In this document: piece after piece, positions 1 to 6,071 of the stretch
Position numbering within the stretch: position 1 is the stretch's first letter
Layout of the letters: every line of letters begins with the position of its first letter
Assembly: GCA_955652025.1 (NCBI GenBank)
Contig: CATPAO010000164.1
Span: forward strand, 1 to 9,269
Length of the DNA: 9,269 nt
Source: Casimicrobiaceae bacterium
GTDB taxonomy: Bacteria > Pseudomonadota > Gammaproteobacteria > Burkholderiales > Casimicrobiaceae
Reading direction: 5' to 3'
Notes under the pieces: generated by a model
What the model was told of the DNA's origin: nothing
Databases searched by the model: none
Seen by the model: the letters and a program-made list of their open reading frames with translations, nothing else
Program-made: the position numbers and the translations under genes

Positions 1-1
1 C

Positions 2-178
2 CTGGGCGAGCTCAGGCTGGCGGGCGTGGTCGAGGTGACCGGCGTGCGGCGGCGCGGGATGAGGTCGCAGCGACCCGATGACGGTTGGCGCTTCGAGGCG
101 AGCGACGCGGTGGTCATGCTGGGTGGGCCGGGCGCAATTGCGACCGCCGAGCAGCGGCTCCTCAAAGGACGACCTTGA
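2..178 (+). CDS. C-terminal fragment of a KefB/CPA2-type monovalent cation:proton antiporter (TrkA-C domain)
   Basis: The open frame enters from the left edge and ends at TGA 176-178, leaving the last 58 residues. The fragment reads as a TrkA-C (RCK_C) domain: a beta strand containing VVEVTGVRRRG, a middle stretch with the bulky-aromatic GWRFEASDAVVML, and the closing GGPGAIATAEQRLL helix. This is the usual order (R-R-G, then 'GD/SD x V-L-hydrophobic-G', then a final helix). In KefB/KefC-like antiporters this ligand-binding domain is at the extreme C-terminus, after the CPA2 membrane part and a TrkA-N domain, neither of which is in the window. A Trk-system or other RCK_C protein cannot be excluded from 58 residues. 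In E. coli an unrelated antiporter gene (yrbG) also lies just upstream of mlaF. Family assignment is from memory of the domain pattern. Confidence 0.6.
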   Translation: MGELRLAGVVEVTGVRRRGMRSQRPDDGWRFEASDAVVMLGGPGAIATAEQRLLKGRP

Positions 179-198
179 AAGCGCCGTGATCTGTCACA

Positions 199-215
199 AA
201 TGACCGCCGGTCATT
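199..215. promoter_or_regulatory. Perfect 17-bp dyad (candidate operator) overlapping the mla -35 box
   Basis: AATGACCG-C-CGGTCATT is an exact inverted repeat with 8-bp arms and a 1-bp centre. Its right arm overlaps the start of the -35 box. As RNA it could also fold into a 7-bp stem with a GCC loop, but no T-run follows (the next bases are GCCGTCG), so an intrinsic terminator for the upstream antiporter gene is less likely. A dimeric repressor site is the favoured reading; the regulator is unknown. Confidence 0.45.
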
Positions 216-243
216 GCCGTCGCGTCGACGGTACCGCTACAAT
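214..243 (+). promoter_or_regulatory. Probable sigma70-type promoter of the mla operon
   Basis: A -35 box TTGCCG (214-219, four of six matches to TTGACA) and a -10 box TACAAT (238-243, five of six matches to TATAAT) are separated by 18 bp. Transcription would begin near 250, about 23 bases before the mlaF ATG. It is the only good promoter-like pair in the gap between the antiporter gene and mlaF. The dyad at 199-215 covers the first two bases of the -35 box, which suggests control. Assignment is from consensus matching only. Confidence 0.6.
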
Positions 244-272
244 CCGCGTTCTCGCCGTCACGACCCTCCCGT

Positions 273-1109
273 ATGACCACTGCCACGACCCCGCAGCCGA
301 CGTGCCCGACCGAAATCGCCGTCGAGCTGGCCGGCGTTTCATTCGGCTACGACCGGCGCCGACCGGTACTGACGGGTATCGACATGACGATCCCGCGAGG
401 CAAGGTGGTCGCGATCATGGGAGGTTCCGGTTGCGGCAAGACCACGATCCTGCGGCTGATCGGCGGCGCGCTCCGCCCGCAGAGCGGCCGGGTCGTCGTC
501 GCGGGCCGCAATGTCAGCGAGCTCGACCGCGACCAACTCTATGCGCTCCGCCGCCGCGTCGGCATGCTGTTCCAGTTCGGGGCGTTGTTCACCGATCTTT
601 CGGTGTTCGAGAACGTCGCATTCCCCTTGCGCGAGCACACCGACCTGACGGACGAGCTCGTTCGCGATCTGGTGCTGATGAAATTGAACGCGGTCGGCTT
701 GCGCGGCACCGCGTCGCTCCAGCCGTCCGAGCTTTCTGGCGGGATGGCGCGTCGCGTCGCGCTCGCCCGCGCGATCGCGCTCGATCCGATGCTCGTGATG
801 TACGACGAGCCGTTCGCCGGGCTCGATCCGATATCGCTCGGCGTCGTCGGGCAGCTGATCCGCAAAATGAACGACGCGCTAGGTATCACGTCGGTCGTCG
901 TCACGCACGACATCTACGAGTCGCTGAAGATCGTCGACTACATCTATTTCGTGTCGGAAGGACGGATCGTCGCGAAGGGGACGCCGGCGGAAGTGCGGGC
1001 GTCGGACGATGCGTTCGTCCGCCAATTCGTCGACGGGGATCCGGACGGCCCCGTGCCTTTCCATTACCAGTCGAGGCCGCTGGCCGAGGAATTCGCGCGT
1101 GCCGGCTGA
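273..1109 (+). CDS. mlaF: MlaF, ATP-binding subunit of the Mla phospholipid ABC transporter
   Basis: Cytoplasmic ATPase of the MlaFEDB complex, which moves phospholipids between the outer and inner membranes. The 278-residue protein has all ABC motifs: Walker A GGSGCGKTT (50-58), Q-loop Q101 in MLFQFGALF, signature LSGGM (154-158), Walker B with LVMYDEP (174-180; E179 catalytic), D-loop AGLDP and switch histidine H212. The motif QFGALFTDLSVFENVAFPLRE is typical of the Mla/Ttg2A branch rather than of amino-acid importers. The ATG at 273 is chosen because it leaves a normal short N-terminus and sits about 23 bases after the inferred transcription start. No Shine-Dalgarno is visible before it (the preceding bases are pyrimidine-rich), which is odd for the first gene of the operon. 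The 3' end overlaps mlaE by 11 bp. Confidence 0.95.
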   Translation: MTTATTPQPTCPTEIAVELAGVSFGYDRRRPVLTGIDMTIPRGKVVAIMGGSGCGKTTILRLIGGALRPQSGRVVVAGRNVSELDRDQLYALRRRVGMLFQFGALFTDLSVFENVAFPLREHTDLTDELVRDLVLMKLNAVGLRGTASLQPSELSGGMARRVALARAIALDPMLVMYDEPFAGLDPISLGVVGQLIRKMNDALGITSVVVTHDIYESLKIVDYIYFVSEGRIVAKGTPAEVRASDDAFVRQFVDGDPDGPVPFHYQSRPLAEEFARAG

Positions 1110-1902
1110 GGCGATCGCATTCCTGCTGCGGCGGGTCGGCCGGGCGGCGCAGCGGTCGGTGGGCCGCTTGGGCTACGCCGCACGTTTTTTCGCGCTCGTG
1201 CTCTATCATTCGCCGGCCGCGTTCCGGCGCATGCAACTGACGTTGCGCGAGATCTATTTCTCCGGCGTGCTGTCGCTCGTCATCATCCTGGTCTCGGGAC
1301 TGTTCGTCGGCATGGTGCTCGGGCTGCAGGGGTACGACACGCTCAACAAATACGGCGCCGGCGATTCGCTCGGCATCTTCGTGGGGCTTTCGCTGGTGCG
1401 GGAACTCGGGCCCGTCGTCGCGGGTCTGCTCTTCGCGAGCCGCGCCGGCAGTGCCATCACTGCGGAGATCGGCTTGATGAAAACAACGGAACAGATCGCG
1501 GCGATGGAAATGATGGCGGTGGATCCGTTCGCGCGCATCGTCGCGCCGCGTTTCTGGGGCGGCATCGTGTCGATGCCTCTGTTGGCCGCACTGTTTTCAG
1601 TGATGGGCGTGTTCGGCGCCTACGTCGTCGGTGTGCGTCTCATCGGCCTCGATAACGGCACGTTCTGGGGGAACATGCAAGCCGGTATCGACTTCTGGCC
1701 CGACGTCACCAACGGCGTCATCAAGAGCATCACGTTTGGCATCGCTGTCAGCCTGATTGCCGTTTTCGAAGGGTACGACGCGACGCCGACCGCGGAGGGC
1801 GTCTCGACCGCGACGACGCGCACCGTCGTCGGCGCGTCGCTCGCGATCCTCGCGCTCGACTTCCTCCTCACCGTGTTCATGTTCAGGGGAGGCGGCGGAT
1901 GA
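1099..1902 (+). CDS. mlaE: MlaE, permease subunit of the Mla phospholipid ABC transporter
   Basis: Inner-membrane permease of MlaFEDB. I start it at GTG 1099, which gives 267 residues (E. coli MlaE is about 260). An in-frame ATG exists at 1009, but it would add 30 residues lying wholly inside mlaF, with no family resemblance. The GTG has a good Shine-Dalgarno, GAGGA at 1086-1090, 8 bases upstream. The protein has an N-terminal amphipathic stretch, then hydrophobic segments near residues 55-77, 95-118, 155-182, 208-224 and 243-262. The MlaE family hallmark is clear at about 99-142: VRELGPVVAGLLFASRAGSA, then EIGLMKTTEQIAAMEMMAVDP. The C-terminal GVSTATTRTVV motif is also present. It overlaps mlaF by 11 bp and mlaD by ATGA, so translational coupling is expected. 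Confidence 0.95.
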   Translation: MPAEAIAFLLRRVGRAAQRSVGRLGYAARFFALVLYHSPAAFRRMQLTLREIYFSGVLSLVIILVSGLFVGMVLGLQGYDTLNKYGAGDSLGIFVGLSLVRELGPVVAGLLFASRAGSAITAEIGLMKTTEQIAAMEMMAVDPFARIVAPRFWGGIVSMPLLAALFSVMGVFGAYVVGVRLIGLDNGTFWGNMQAGIDFWPDVTNGVIKSITFGIAVSLIAVFEGYDATPTAEGVSTATTRTVVGASLAILALDFLLTVFMFRGGGG

Positions 1903-2369
1903 ATCGCTCGACCATCGACCTCTGGGTCGGCATCTTCCTGGTGATCGGCTTAGGCGCCATCGTCTTTCTGGCGCTGCGGGTCGGCAACCTCACGTCGATG
2001 CAGGCCGCGCCGAGCTACCGTCTCGACGCGGCGTTCGACAACATCGGCGGTCTCAAGCTGCGCGCGCCGGTCAAGGCGGCGGGGGTGGTCGTGGGCCGCG
2101 TCGACCGCGTGCGCTTCGATCCCAAGACGTATCAGGCGATCGTCACGATGAAGATCGACCAGGGCTACCCGTTCAGCAAAGACACGATCGCGTCGATCCT
2201 GACGTCGGGTCTGTTGGGCGAGGTCTACATCGGGCTCGATTCGGGTGGCGACACGAAAATGCTGGGCGACGGCGAGCGCATCGCGAAAACGCAGTCTGCC
2301 GTCGTGCTCGAGAAACTGATCGGCCAATTCTTGTTCGACAAGGCGTCGTCTGCGGGGAGCGGGAAATGA
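1899..2369 (+). CDS. mlaD: MlaD, MCE-domain lipid-binding subunit anchored in the inner membrane
   Basis: MlaD forms a hexameric ring on the periplasmic face of MlaFEDB and binds phospholipid. The 156-residue protein has one N-terminal membrane anchor (about 8-28, LWVGIFLVIGLGAIVFLAL). An MCE domain follows (about 38-117) with the typical LKLRAPVKAAGVVVGRV and SGLLGEVYIGL strands. A short hydrophobic C-terminal helix (TQSAVVLEKLIGQFLF, 131-146) matches the region that forms the central pore in E. coli MlaD. It is shorter than the E. coli protein (183 residues) mainly after this helix, as is common in related bacteria. The start codon overlaps the mlaE stop (ATGA) and has AGGGGAGG 6 bases upstream (1885-1892). 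The stop overlaps the mlaA start in the same way. Confidence 0.95.
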   Translation: MNRSTIDLWVGIFLVIGLGAIVFLALRVGNLTSMQAAPSYRLDAAFDNIGGLKLRAPVKAAGVVVGRVDRVRFDPKTYQAIVTMKIDQGYPFSKDTIASILTSGLLGEVYIGLDSGGDTKMLGDGERIAKTQSAVVLEKLIGQFLFDKASSAGSGK

Positions 2370-3085
2370 AGCAGGGATCGTGGTGGCGGCGCGGGGTGGC
2401 GACGGGCGTCGTCGCGTTGGCGTTGTCCGGTTGCGCGACGACCGGAACGGTGTCGAAGGACGACCCGTTCGAGCCGTGGAACCGCGCCATGTACGGCGTG
2501 AACGAGGTCGTCGACGGCAAGGTCGTCAAGCCGGCGGTCCAGGCGTACGTCGACTACACGCCCAAGCCGATACAGCAGGTGATCCGAAATTTCTTCGGCA
2601 ACATCGAGGATCTGTTTTCGGCGATCAACGGCTTTCTGTCCAACCAGCCGGACAAGGCGGGCAACGATCTTGGTCGCGTCATCCTCAACACGCTGGCGGG
2701 CATCGGCGGCCTGATCGACGTCGCGTCGGACGCGGGGATTCCGAAGGGCAATCTCGATTTCGGCCTGACGTTCGGCGCTTGGGGGATTCCGCAGGGACCG
2801 TACCTGTTCGTTCCGCTGATCGGACCGACGACGGTGCGCGACGGCACGGGACTCATCGTGCGCGCCTACGCGGGACCCATCGGCTTTCTGCCCGACGTGC
2901 CGACGCGCAACGTGCTCTACGGCGTCGCCGCCGTCGATCTGCGCGCGCAGGCGCTGGAGGCGGAGTCGCTGATCGACCAGGCAGCGCTCGATCGCTACAC
3001 GTTCATCCGCCGTGCCTATTTGCAGCGGCGTCAATATCTGCTTTACAACGGCAACGTGCCGCCGGAAAAAGAGGAACCGCAATGA
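2366..3085 (+). CDS. mlaA: MlaA (VacJ), outer-membrane phospholipid-removing lipoprotein
   Basis: MlaA sits in the outer membrane, removes mislocalised phospholipid from the outer leaflet and hands it to MlaC. The protein has 239 residues. The signal peptide (1-22) ends in a lipobox LSGC with the lipidated cysteine at C23. Residue +2 is Ala, so no Asp retention signal is present and outer-membrane sorting by Lol is expected. The family motifs follow: DPFEPWNRAMYGVNEVVD (33-50), the repeated GLIDVASDAGIP region, and IPQGPYLFVPLIGPTTVRDG (141-160). The ATG is in an ATGA overlap with mlaD, with GGGGAG 6 bases upstream (2354-2359). E. coli encodes mlaA away from mlaFEDCB; here it lies between mlaD and mlaC, an arrangement familiar from betaproteobacteria. 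All parts of the outer-to-inner pathway are therefore co-transcribed. Confidence 0.95.
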   Translation: MKQGSWWRRGVATGVVALALSGCATTGTVSKDDPFEPWNRAMYGVNEVVDGKVVKPAVQAYVDYTPKPIQQVIRNFFGNIEDLFSAINGFLSNQPDKAGNDLGRVILNTLAGIGGLIDVASDAGIPKGNLDFGLTFGAWGIPQGPYLFVPLIGPTTVRDGTGLIVRAYAGPIGFLPDVPTRNVLYGVAAVDLRAQALEAESLIDQAALDRYTFIRRAYLQRRQYLLYNGNVPPEKEEPQ

Positions 3086-3690
3086 AAACAATTGCTCGCT
3101 GTGGGCTGGCCGTCGTGGCCGCCGCATTTGCGCTTTCTGCGGAGGCGCAGGAGGCGCCCGACGCGATGGTAAAGCGCGTCTCGCAGGACGTGGTCCAGAC
3201 GATCAAGTCCGATCCCAAGGTGCAGGCGGGCGATCAGGCGCGCATTCGTGAGGTGATCGAATCGAAGCTCGTGCCCAATTTCGATTTCGATCGGATGACC
3301 GCGCTCGCGATGGGCCGCAATTGGCGGCAGGCGACGCCCGAGCAGCAAAAGCAGTTGACCGATCAGTTCCGGACGCTGCTCGTGCGAACGTATTCGGGCG
3401 CGCTCAACCAGTATCGCGATCAAACGATCGACTACAAGCCGCTGCGTGCCGACGCCAGCGCAACCGACGTGCTCGTCCGCACCGAGGTCGTGCGTCAGGG
3501 ACAAACGCCTGTCCAGATCGACTACGGGATGGAGAAGAAAGACGGCGGTTGGAAGGCGTACGACGTGATCGTAGGCGGCGTCTCGCTCGTCACCAATTAC
3601 CGCGACGAGTTCAACGAGCAGGTCAAGGCGGGCGGCGTCGACGGTCTCATCAAGGCGCTTGTCGCGAAAAACGGCGGCGGTGCCAAATGA
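3082..3690 (+). CDS. mlaC: MlaC, periplasmic phospholipid shuttle protein
   Basis: Soluble carrier between MlaA at the outer membrane and MlaD at the inner membrane (MlaC/Ttg2D, Tol_Tol_Ttg2 family). The 202-residue precursor has a Sec signal peptide with likely cleavage after A20-E21-A22 (SAEA|QEA). The mature part carries the family pattern: a helix ending in the 'VPNFDFDRMTALAMGRNW' motif (about 66-83), the ATPEQQKQLTDQFRTLLVRTY helix, and strands with VQIDYGMEKKDGGWKAYDV and GVSLVTNYRDEFN. That last motif is nearly invariant in the family. The start lies in an ATGA overlap with mlaA, with GAGGAA 5 bases upstream (3071-3076). The stop overlaps the mlaB start. Confidence 0.94.
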   Translation: MKTIARCGLAVVAAAFALSAEAQEAPDAMVKRVSQDVVQTIKSDPKVQAGDQARIREVIESKLVPNFDFDRMTALAMGRNWRQATPEQQKQLTDQFRTLLVRTYSGALNQYRDQTIDYKPLRADASATDVLVRTEVVRQGQTPVQIDYGMEKKDGGWKAYDVIVGGVSLVTNYRDEFNEQVKAGGVDGLIKALVAKNGGGAK

Positions 3691-4010
3691 TCGTTTGCGG
3701 TTCGGGCCACGCAGCGACCACTGGGGCGTTCACCGCGAGCGACGACGGCGCGCACTGGTCGTTCGAGGGCAGACTGACGATGGACGACGCGGCGCACGCA
3801 TTGGCGGTTGTGCAGGCGTTGCCGCTGCCGACGTCGGGCATCGTCGATCTCGCGGGCTTGTCGCAGGCGGACTCCGCGGCGCTCGCGGTCTTGATCGCGA
3901 TCAAGCGCCGCGCGGCGGCCGAGGGCCGCCATTTGACGCTCGTGTCGTTGCCGGCCGCGCTGCATTCGCTCGCCGTCGTGTACGGCGTCGAGGAACTCAT
4001 CGTCGGTTAG
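3687..4010 (+). CDS. mlaB: MlaB, STAS-domain cytoplasmic subunit of the Mla transporter
   Basis: A 107-residue single STAS domain (lipid asymmetry maintenance protein MlaB), which binds MlaF and supports assembly and activity of the complex. The visible STAS core is WSFEGRLTMDDA (24-35), GIVDLAGLSQADSAALAVLIAI (51-72) and LTLVSLPAALHSLAVVYGVEELI (83-105). The serine at S63 after A-D is in the position where STAS proteins carry the conserved Ser/Thr; E. coli MlaB has a functionally needed Thr in this loop (recalled, alignment not run). Sequence conservation in this family is low, so position in the operon carries much of the assignment. The chosen ATG keeps the ATGA coupling with mlaC. Its Shine-Dalgarno is weak (GGCGG-rich), suggesting dependence on ribosomes finishing mlaC. 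Confidence 0.88.
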   Translation: MIVCGSGHAATTGAFTASDDGAHWSFEGRLTMDDAAHALAVVQALPLPTSGIVDLAGLSQADSAALAVLIAIKRRAAAEGRHLTLVSLPAALHSLAVVYGVEELIVG

Positions 4011-4040
4011 TCTCGAGAGGGTCCCTGGCCGGTCTGAGTT

Positions 4041-4074
4041 GGAGCCGCCGCGCTCCGGTTTTCGAAGCCTTCGA
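4041..4074. terminator. Weak terminator-like hairpin and adjacent palindrome after mlaB
   Basis: GGAGC (4041-4045) and GCTCC (4052-4056) form a 5-bp stem with a 6-base loop, extendable by two G-U pairs. It is followed by only four T (4059-4062). Directly after it lies a second perfect palindrome, TCGAAG-C-CTTCGA (4062-4074). The T-run is too short for a convincing intrinsic terminator, so partial termination or mRNA processing between the mla and exporter genes is the most that can be suggested. Confidence 0.25.
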
Positions 4075-4103
4075 TCCCCAACCTGAAGGGCGTGCACTCC
4101 ACT

Positions 4104-5042
4104 ATGCCTGCCGCCGTCGAGGTTGCCGACGTCGCGCGCCGTTTTGGCGACGTGCAGGCGCTTGCCGGCGTCGATTTGACTGTCCGCGAGGGTGAATTCT
4201 TCGGTTTGCTCGGACCGAACGGTGCCGGCAAGACCACGCTGATCTCGATCCTCGCCGGCTTGACGCGCGCCGACCGCGGCACGGCACGCATTCTCGGTCA
4301 CGACGTCGTCACCGATTACCGCGCTGCCCGCCGCGCGCTCGGCGTCGTGCCGCAGGAGCTCGTGTTCGATCCGTTCTTCTCCGTGCGCGAGACGTTGCGC
4401 TTCCAGTCGGGCTACTTCGGCTTGCGCGACAACGACGCGTGGATCGACGAGATCCTGCACCACCTCGATTTGACCGGAAAGGCCGACGCCAACATGCGCT
4501 CGCTCTCGGGCGGGATGAAGCGCCGCGTGCTGGTCGGACAGGCGCTCGTCCACAAGCCACCGGTGATCGTGCTGGACGAACCGACCGCCGGCGTCGACGT
4601 CGAGTTGCGGCAAAGCCTGTGGGCGTTCATCCGCGATCTCAACCGCGACGGCCACACAATCATCCTGACGACGCATTACCTGGAGGAGGCGGAGACGTTG
4701 TGCGAACGGATCGCCATGCTGAAAGCGGGACGGGTCGTCGCGCTCGACACGACGCGCAATCTGTTGTCGCGCTTTCGCGGCCTCACCGCGCGCCTGGCCG
4801 CCGCGCGCGTGCCCGACGCGTGGCGCGCCCAGGTCTTGCGGCAGGACGCGGGCCTGTTCTATCTCGGGCTCACCGATTACGACGACCTCGAACGCCTGCT
4901 CGGCGCATTGCGAAAAGATAGCATCGCCATCAACGAATTGGCGCTCGCCGAGACCGATCTCGAGCAGGTGTTCCTGCGCATCATGTCGGATGACGAAACG
5001 CTCGATCCCGCGCGGCCATCGCCGGAAGTGCCGGAAGCATGA
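4104..5042 (+). CDS. YadG-like ABC-2 exporter, ATP-binding subunit
   Basis: Cytoplasmic ATPase of a two-gene exporter; the partner is the permease gene just downstream. From ATG 4104 the protein has 312 residues (E. coli YadG is 308). Motifs: Walker A GPNGAGKTT (37-45), Q-loop Q84 in GVVPQELVFDPFFSVRETL, signature LSGGM (134-138), Walker B VIVLDEP (154-160, E159) with TAGVDVELR after it, and switch H191 in TTHYLEEAE. The TAGVDVELRQSLW run is typical of the YadG/CcmA-like multidrug or polysaccharide export branch. The substrate is unknown. A GTG at 4092 would add MHST, but GAAGGG (4085-4090) is only one base before it. That sequence is 13 bases from the ATG, a long but usable spacing. The C-terminal 30 residues are acidic and proline-rich and look unstructured. 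Confidence 0.88.
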   Translation: MPAAVEVADVARRFGDVQALAGVDLTVREGEFFGLLGPNGAGKTTLISILAGLTRADRGTARILGHDVVTDYRAARRALGVVPQELVFDPFFSVRETLRFQSGYFGLRDNDAWIDEILHHLDLTGKADANMRSLSGGMKRRVLVGQALVHKPPVIVLDEPTAGVDVELRQSLWAFIRDLNRDGHTIILTTHYLEEAETLCERIAMLKAGRVVALDTTRNLLSRFRGLTARLAAARVPDAWRAQVLRQDAGLFYLGLTDYDDLERLLGALRKDSIAINELALAETDLEQVFLRIMSDDETLDPARPSPEVPEA

Positions 5043-5128
5043 GCACCGCCGGGCCGTCCCAAGGTGCGAATTACTCCCCCCCCGCGGGCAGTGCAGCGGC
5101 GAAAGCCGCAAGCGTGGGGGTCCTATGA
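5039..5128 (+). CDS. Repeat-derived 29-codon mini-ORF linking the exporter ATPase and permease genes
   Basis: This frame begins in an ATGA overlap with the ATPase stop and ends in an ATGA overlap with the permease start, so one ribosome could pass through all three frames. The peptide is Ala/Ser/Gly-rich (it includes SPPAGSAAAKAASVGVL), has no membrane segment and matches no family I know. Most of it is encoded by the inverted repeat copy at 5074-5122. GGAAG stretches at 5023-5027 and 5033-5037 are possible ribosome sites, at 11 and 1 base spacing. Whether the peptide is stable or only the act of translation matters cannot be told. It may also not be translated at all. Confidence 0.35.
   Translation: MSTAGPSQGANYSPPAGSAAAKAASVGVL
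5074..5122 (-). repeat. Inverted copy of the GACCCCCACGCT-type intergenic repeat
   Basis: Read on the minus strand this begins GACCCCCACGCT, then a TTCGCCGC block, and closes with a long G-run plus AG. The two copies downstream of the permease begin with the same 12 bases, then TTCGCTGC (second copy) and GAGGGGGA. It differs in the middle, where GCGGC-GAAA-GCCGC (5096-5109, plus strand) forms a perfect 5-bp hairpin with a GNRA-type loop. The C8 tract (5076-5083) can pair with G5 (5116-5120), closing a larger stem. Repeats starting with these bases are, as I recall, scattered between genes in many Burkholderiales genomes. Confidence 0.6.
5076..5120 (+). promoter_or_regulatory. Possible fold hiding the permease ribosome-binding site
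   Basis: GGGGG at 5116-5120 is the only Shine-Dalgarno-like sequence near the permease ATG (4-base spacing). It can pair with the C8 run at 5076-5083, with the GAAA-capped hairpin (5096-5109) inside. Ribosomes translating the mini-ORF would melt this stem. The C8 homopolymer is also a possible slippage site, which would change the mini-ORF frame. Confidence 0.3.
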
Positions 5129-5910
5129 GCGCCATCCGCGTTCCGGGCCATGGGTGGCTGACGCTGCTGTACAAGGAGCTCCTGCGGTTCTGGAAGGTCA
5201 GCTTCCAAACCATCGCCGCGCCGATCCTGACGGCGCTCCTCTACCTGCTGATCTTTTCGCACGTGCTCGAGACGCATGTCGCGGTATTCGACGGCCGCGT
5301 CCGCTACACCGCATTTCTGGTGCCGGGCCTCGTCATGATGTCGGTGCTGCAGAATGCGTTCGCGAACTCGTCGTCGTCGCTGATCCAGTCGAAGGTCACC
5401 GGCAACCTGATCTTCGTCCTGTTGCCGCCGCTCTCGCCGTTCGAGCTGTTCTGCGCCTATGTCTTGGGCGCGATGGTGCGGGGCATGGTCGTCGGGCTGG
5501 GAGTCCTCCTGATGACCGGAGGGTTCGCGCCCGAGCTCTTCGCGGCGCCGTATCCGTGGTGGTCGCTCGCGTTCGCGTTGCTCGGCAGCGCGATCCTGGG
5601 CGTGCTCGGGCTGATCGCCGGTATCGCCGCCGACAAATTCGATCAGTTGGCGGCGTTCCAGAATTTCGTCATTGTCCCGCTGACGTTTCTGTCGGGCGTG
5701 TTCTATTCGATTCATACGCTGCCGCCGTTCTGGCAGGCCGTGTCGCATTTCAATCCATTCTTTTATATGATCGATGGGTTCCGCTACGGCTTTTTCGGCG
5801 CTTCCGACGTCTCGCCCTGGATGTCTCTCGCGGTCGTGGGGGCGTGCGCGGTTGCGCTCTCGGCGGTGACGCTGTCGCTGCTCGCGCGCGGATGGAAGCT
5901 CCGCCACTAG
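5125..5910 (+). CDS. YadH-like ABC-2 exporter, membrane permease subunit
   Basis: Membrane partner of the YadG-like ATPase. The 261-residue protein (E. coli YadH is 256) has six predicted membrane segments, near residues 29-47, 62-80, 107-130, 146-168, 178-196 and 234-254. The family signature is near the fifth and sixth: LTFLSGVFYSIHTLPPFWQAVSHFNPFFYMIDGFRYGFFG. The cytoplasmic N-terminus contains LYKELLRFWK, the usual coupling helix of ABC-2 permeases. The start at 5125 gives the standard N-terminus (an upstream in-frame ATG at 4990 lies inside the ATPase gene), and GGGGG lies 4 bases before it. The gene is bracketed by inverted copies of one repeat family. Its TAG stop abuts the ATG of a second repeat-made mini-ORF. 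Substrate unknown; linkage to Mla and MurA genes suggests an envelope-related cargo, which is inference. Confidence 0.9.
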   Translation: MSAIRVPGHGWLTLLYKELLRFWKVSFQTIAAPILTALLYLLIFSHVLETHVAVFDGRVRYTAFLVPGLVMMSVLQNAFANSSSSLIQSKVTGNLIFVLLPPLSPFELFCAYVLGAMVRGMVVGLGVLLMTGGFAPELFAAPYPWWSLAFALLGSAILGVLGLIAGIAADKFDQLAAFQNFVIVPLTFLSGVFYSIHTLPPFWQAVSHFNPFFYMIDGFRYGFFGASDVSPWMSLAVVGACAVALSAVTLSLLARGWKLRH

Positions 5911-6071
5911 ATGAAACGACCCCCACGCTCACTGCCCTCGCTGCCCCCCGAGGGGGAACAGGCCTCCCTTGGGGCGGCCCTGCAGGAGGCCAAACGACCC
6001 CCACGCTCACTGCGTTCGCTGCCTCCCGAGGGGGAGCAGGCCTCCCTTGGGGCGGCCCTGCAGGAGGCCGG

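Noticed and set aside
199..215. The dyad considered as an intrinsic terminator of the upstream antiporter gene
   Set aside because: The hairpin loop would be tight, the stem is half A/T, and it is followed by GC-rich sequence instead of a T-run.
1009..1098. Extended N-terminus of MlaE from ATG 1009
   Set aside because: The extra 30 residues lie inside mlaF, resemble no MlaE N-terminus, and GTG 1099 has a proper ribosome site and gives the usual length.
3597..5213. Long minus-strand open frame (538 codons) across mlaB and the exporter ATPase gene
   Set aside because: It is the mirror of well-supported plus-strand genes, rich in Arg/His/Gln/Asp as expected for antisense reading of GC-rich codons, and crosses two gene boundaries without any recognisable domain.
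5071..5907. Minus-strand open frame of 278 codons opposite the permease gene
   Set aside because: It covers the permease gene almost exactly but has a low-complexity Arg/Gln/Glu-rich composition and no family motif, while the plus strand gives a standard ABC-2 permease.
5111..6007. Repeat-flanked permease considered as an insertion sequence or transposon
   Set aside because: The bracketed gene is a clear ABC permease paired with the ATPase upstream. There is no transposase and no target-site duplication is visible.
5914..6069. Tandem 78-bp units considered as a CRISPR array
   Set aside because: There are only two units, they adjoin without spacers, and no cas gene is near.
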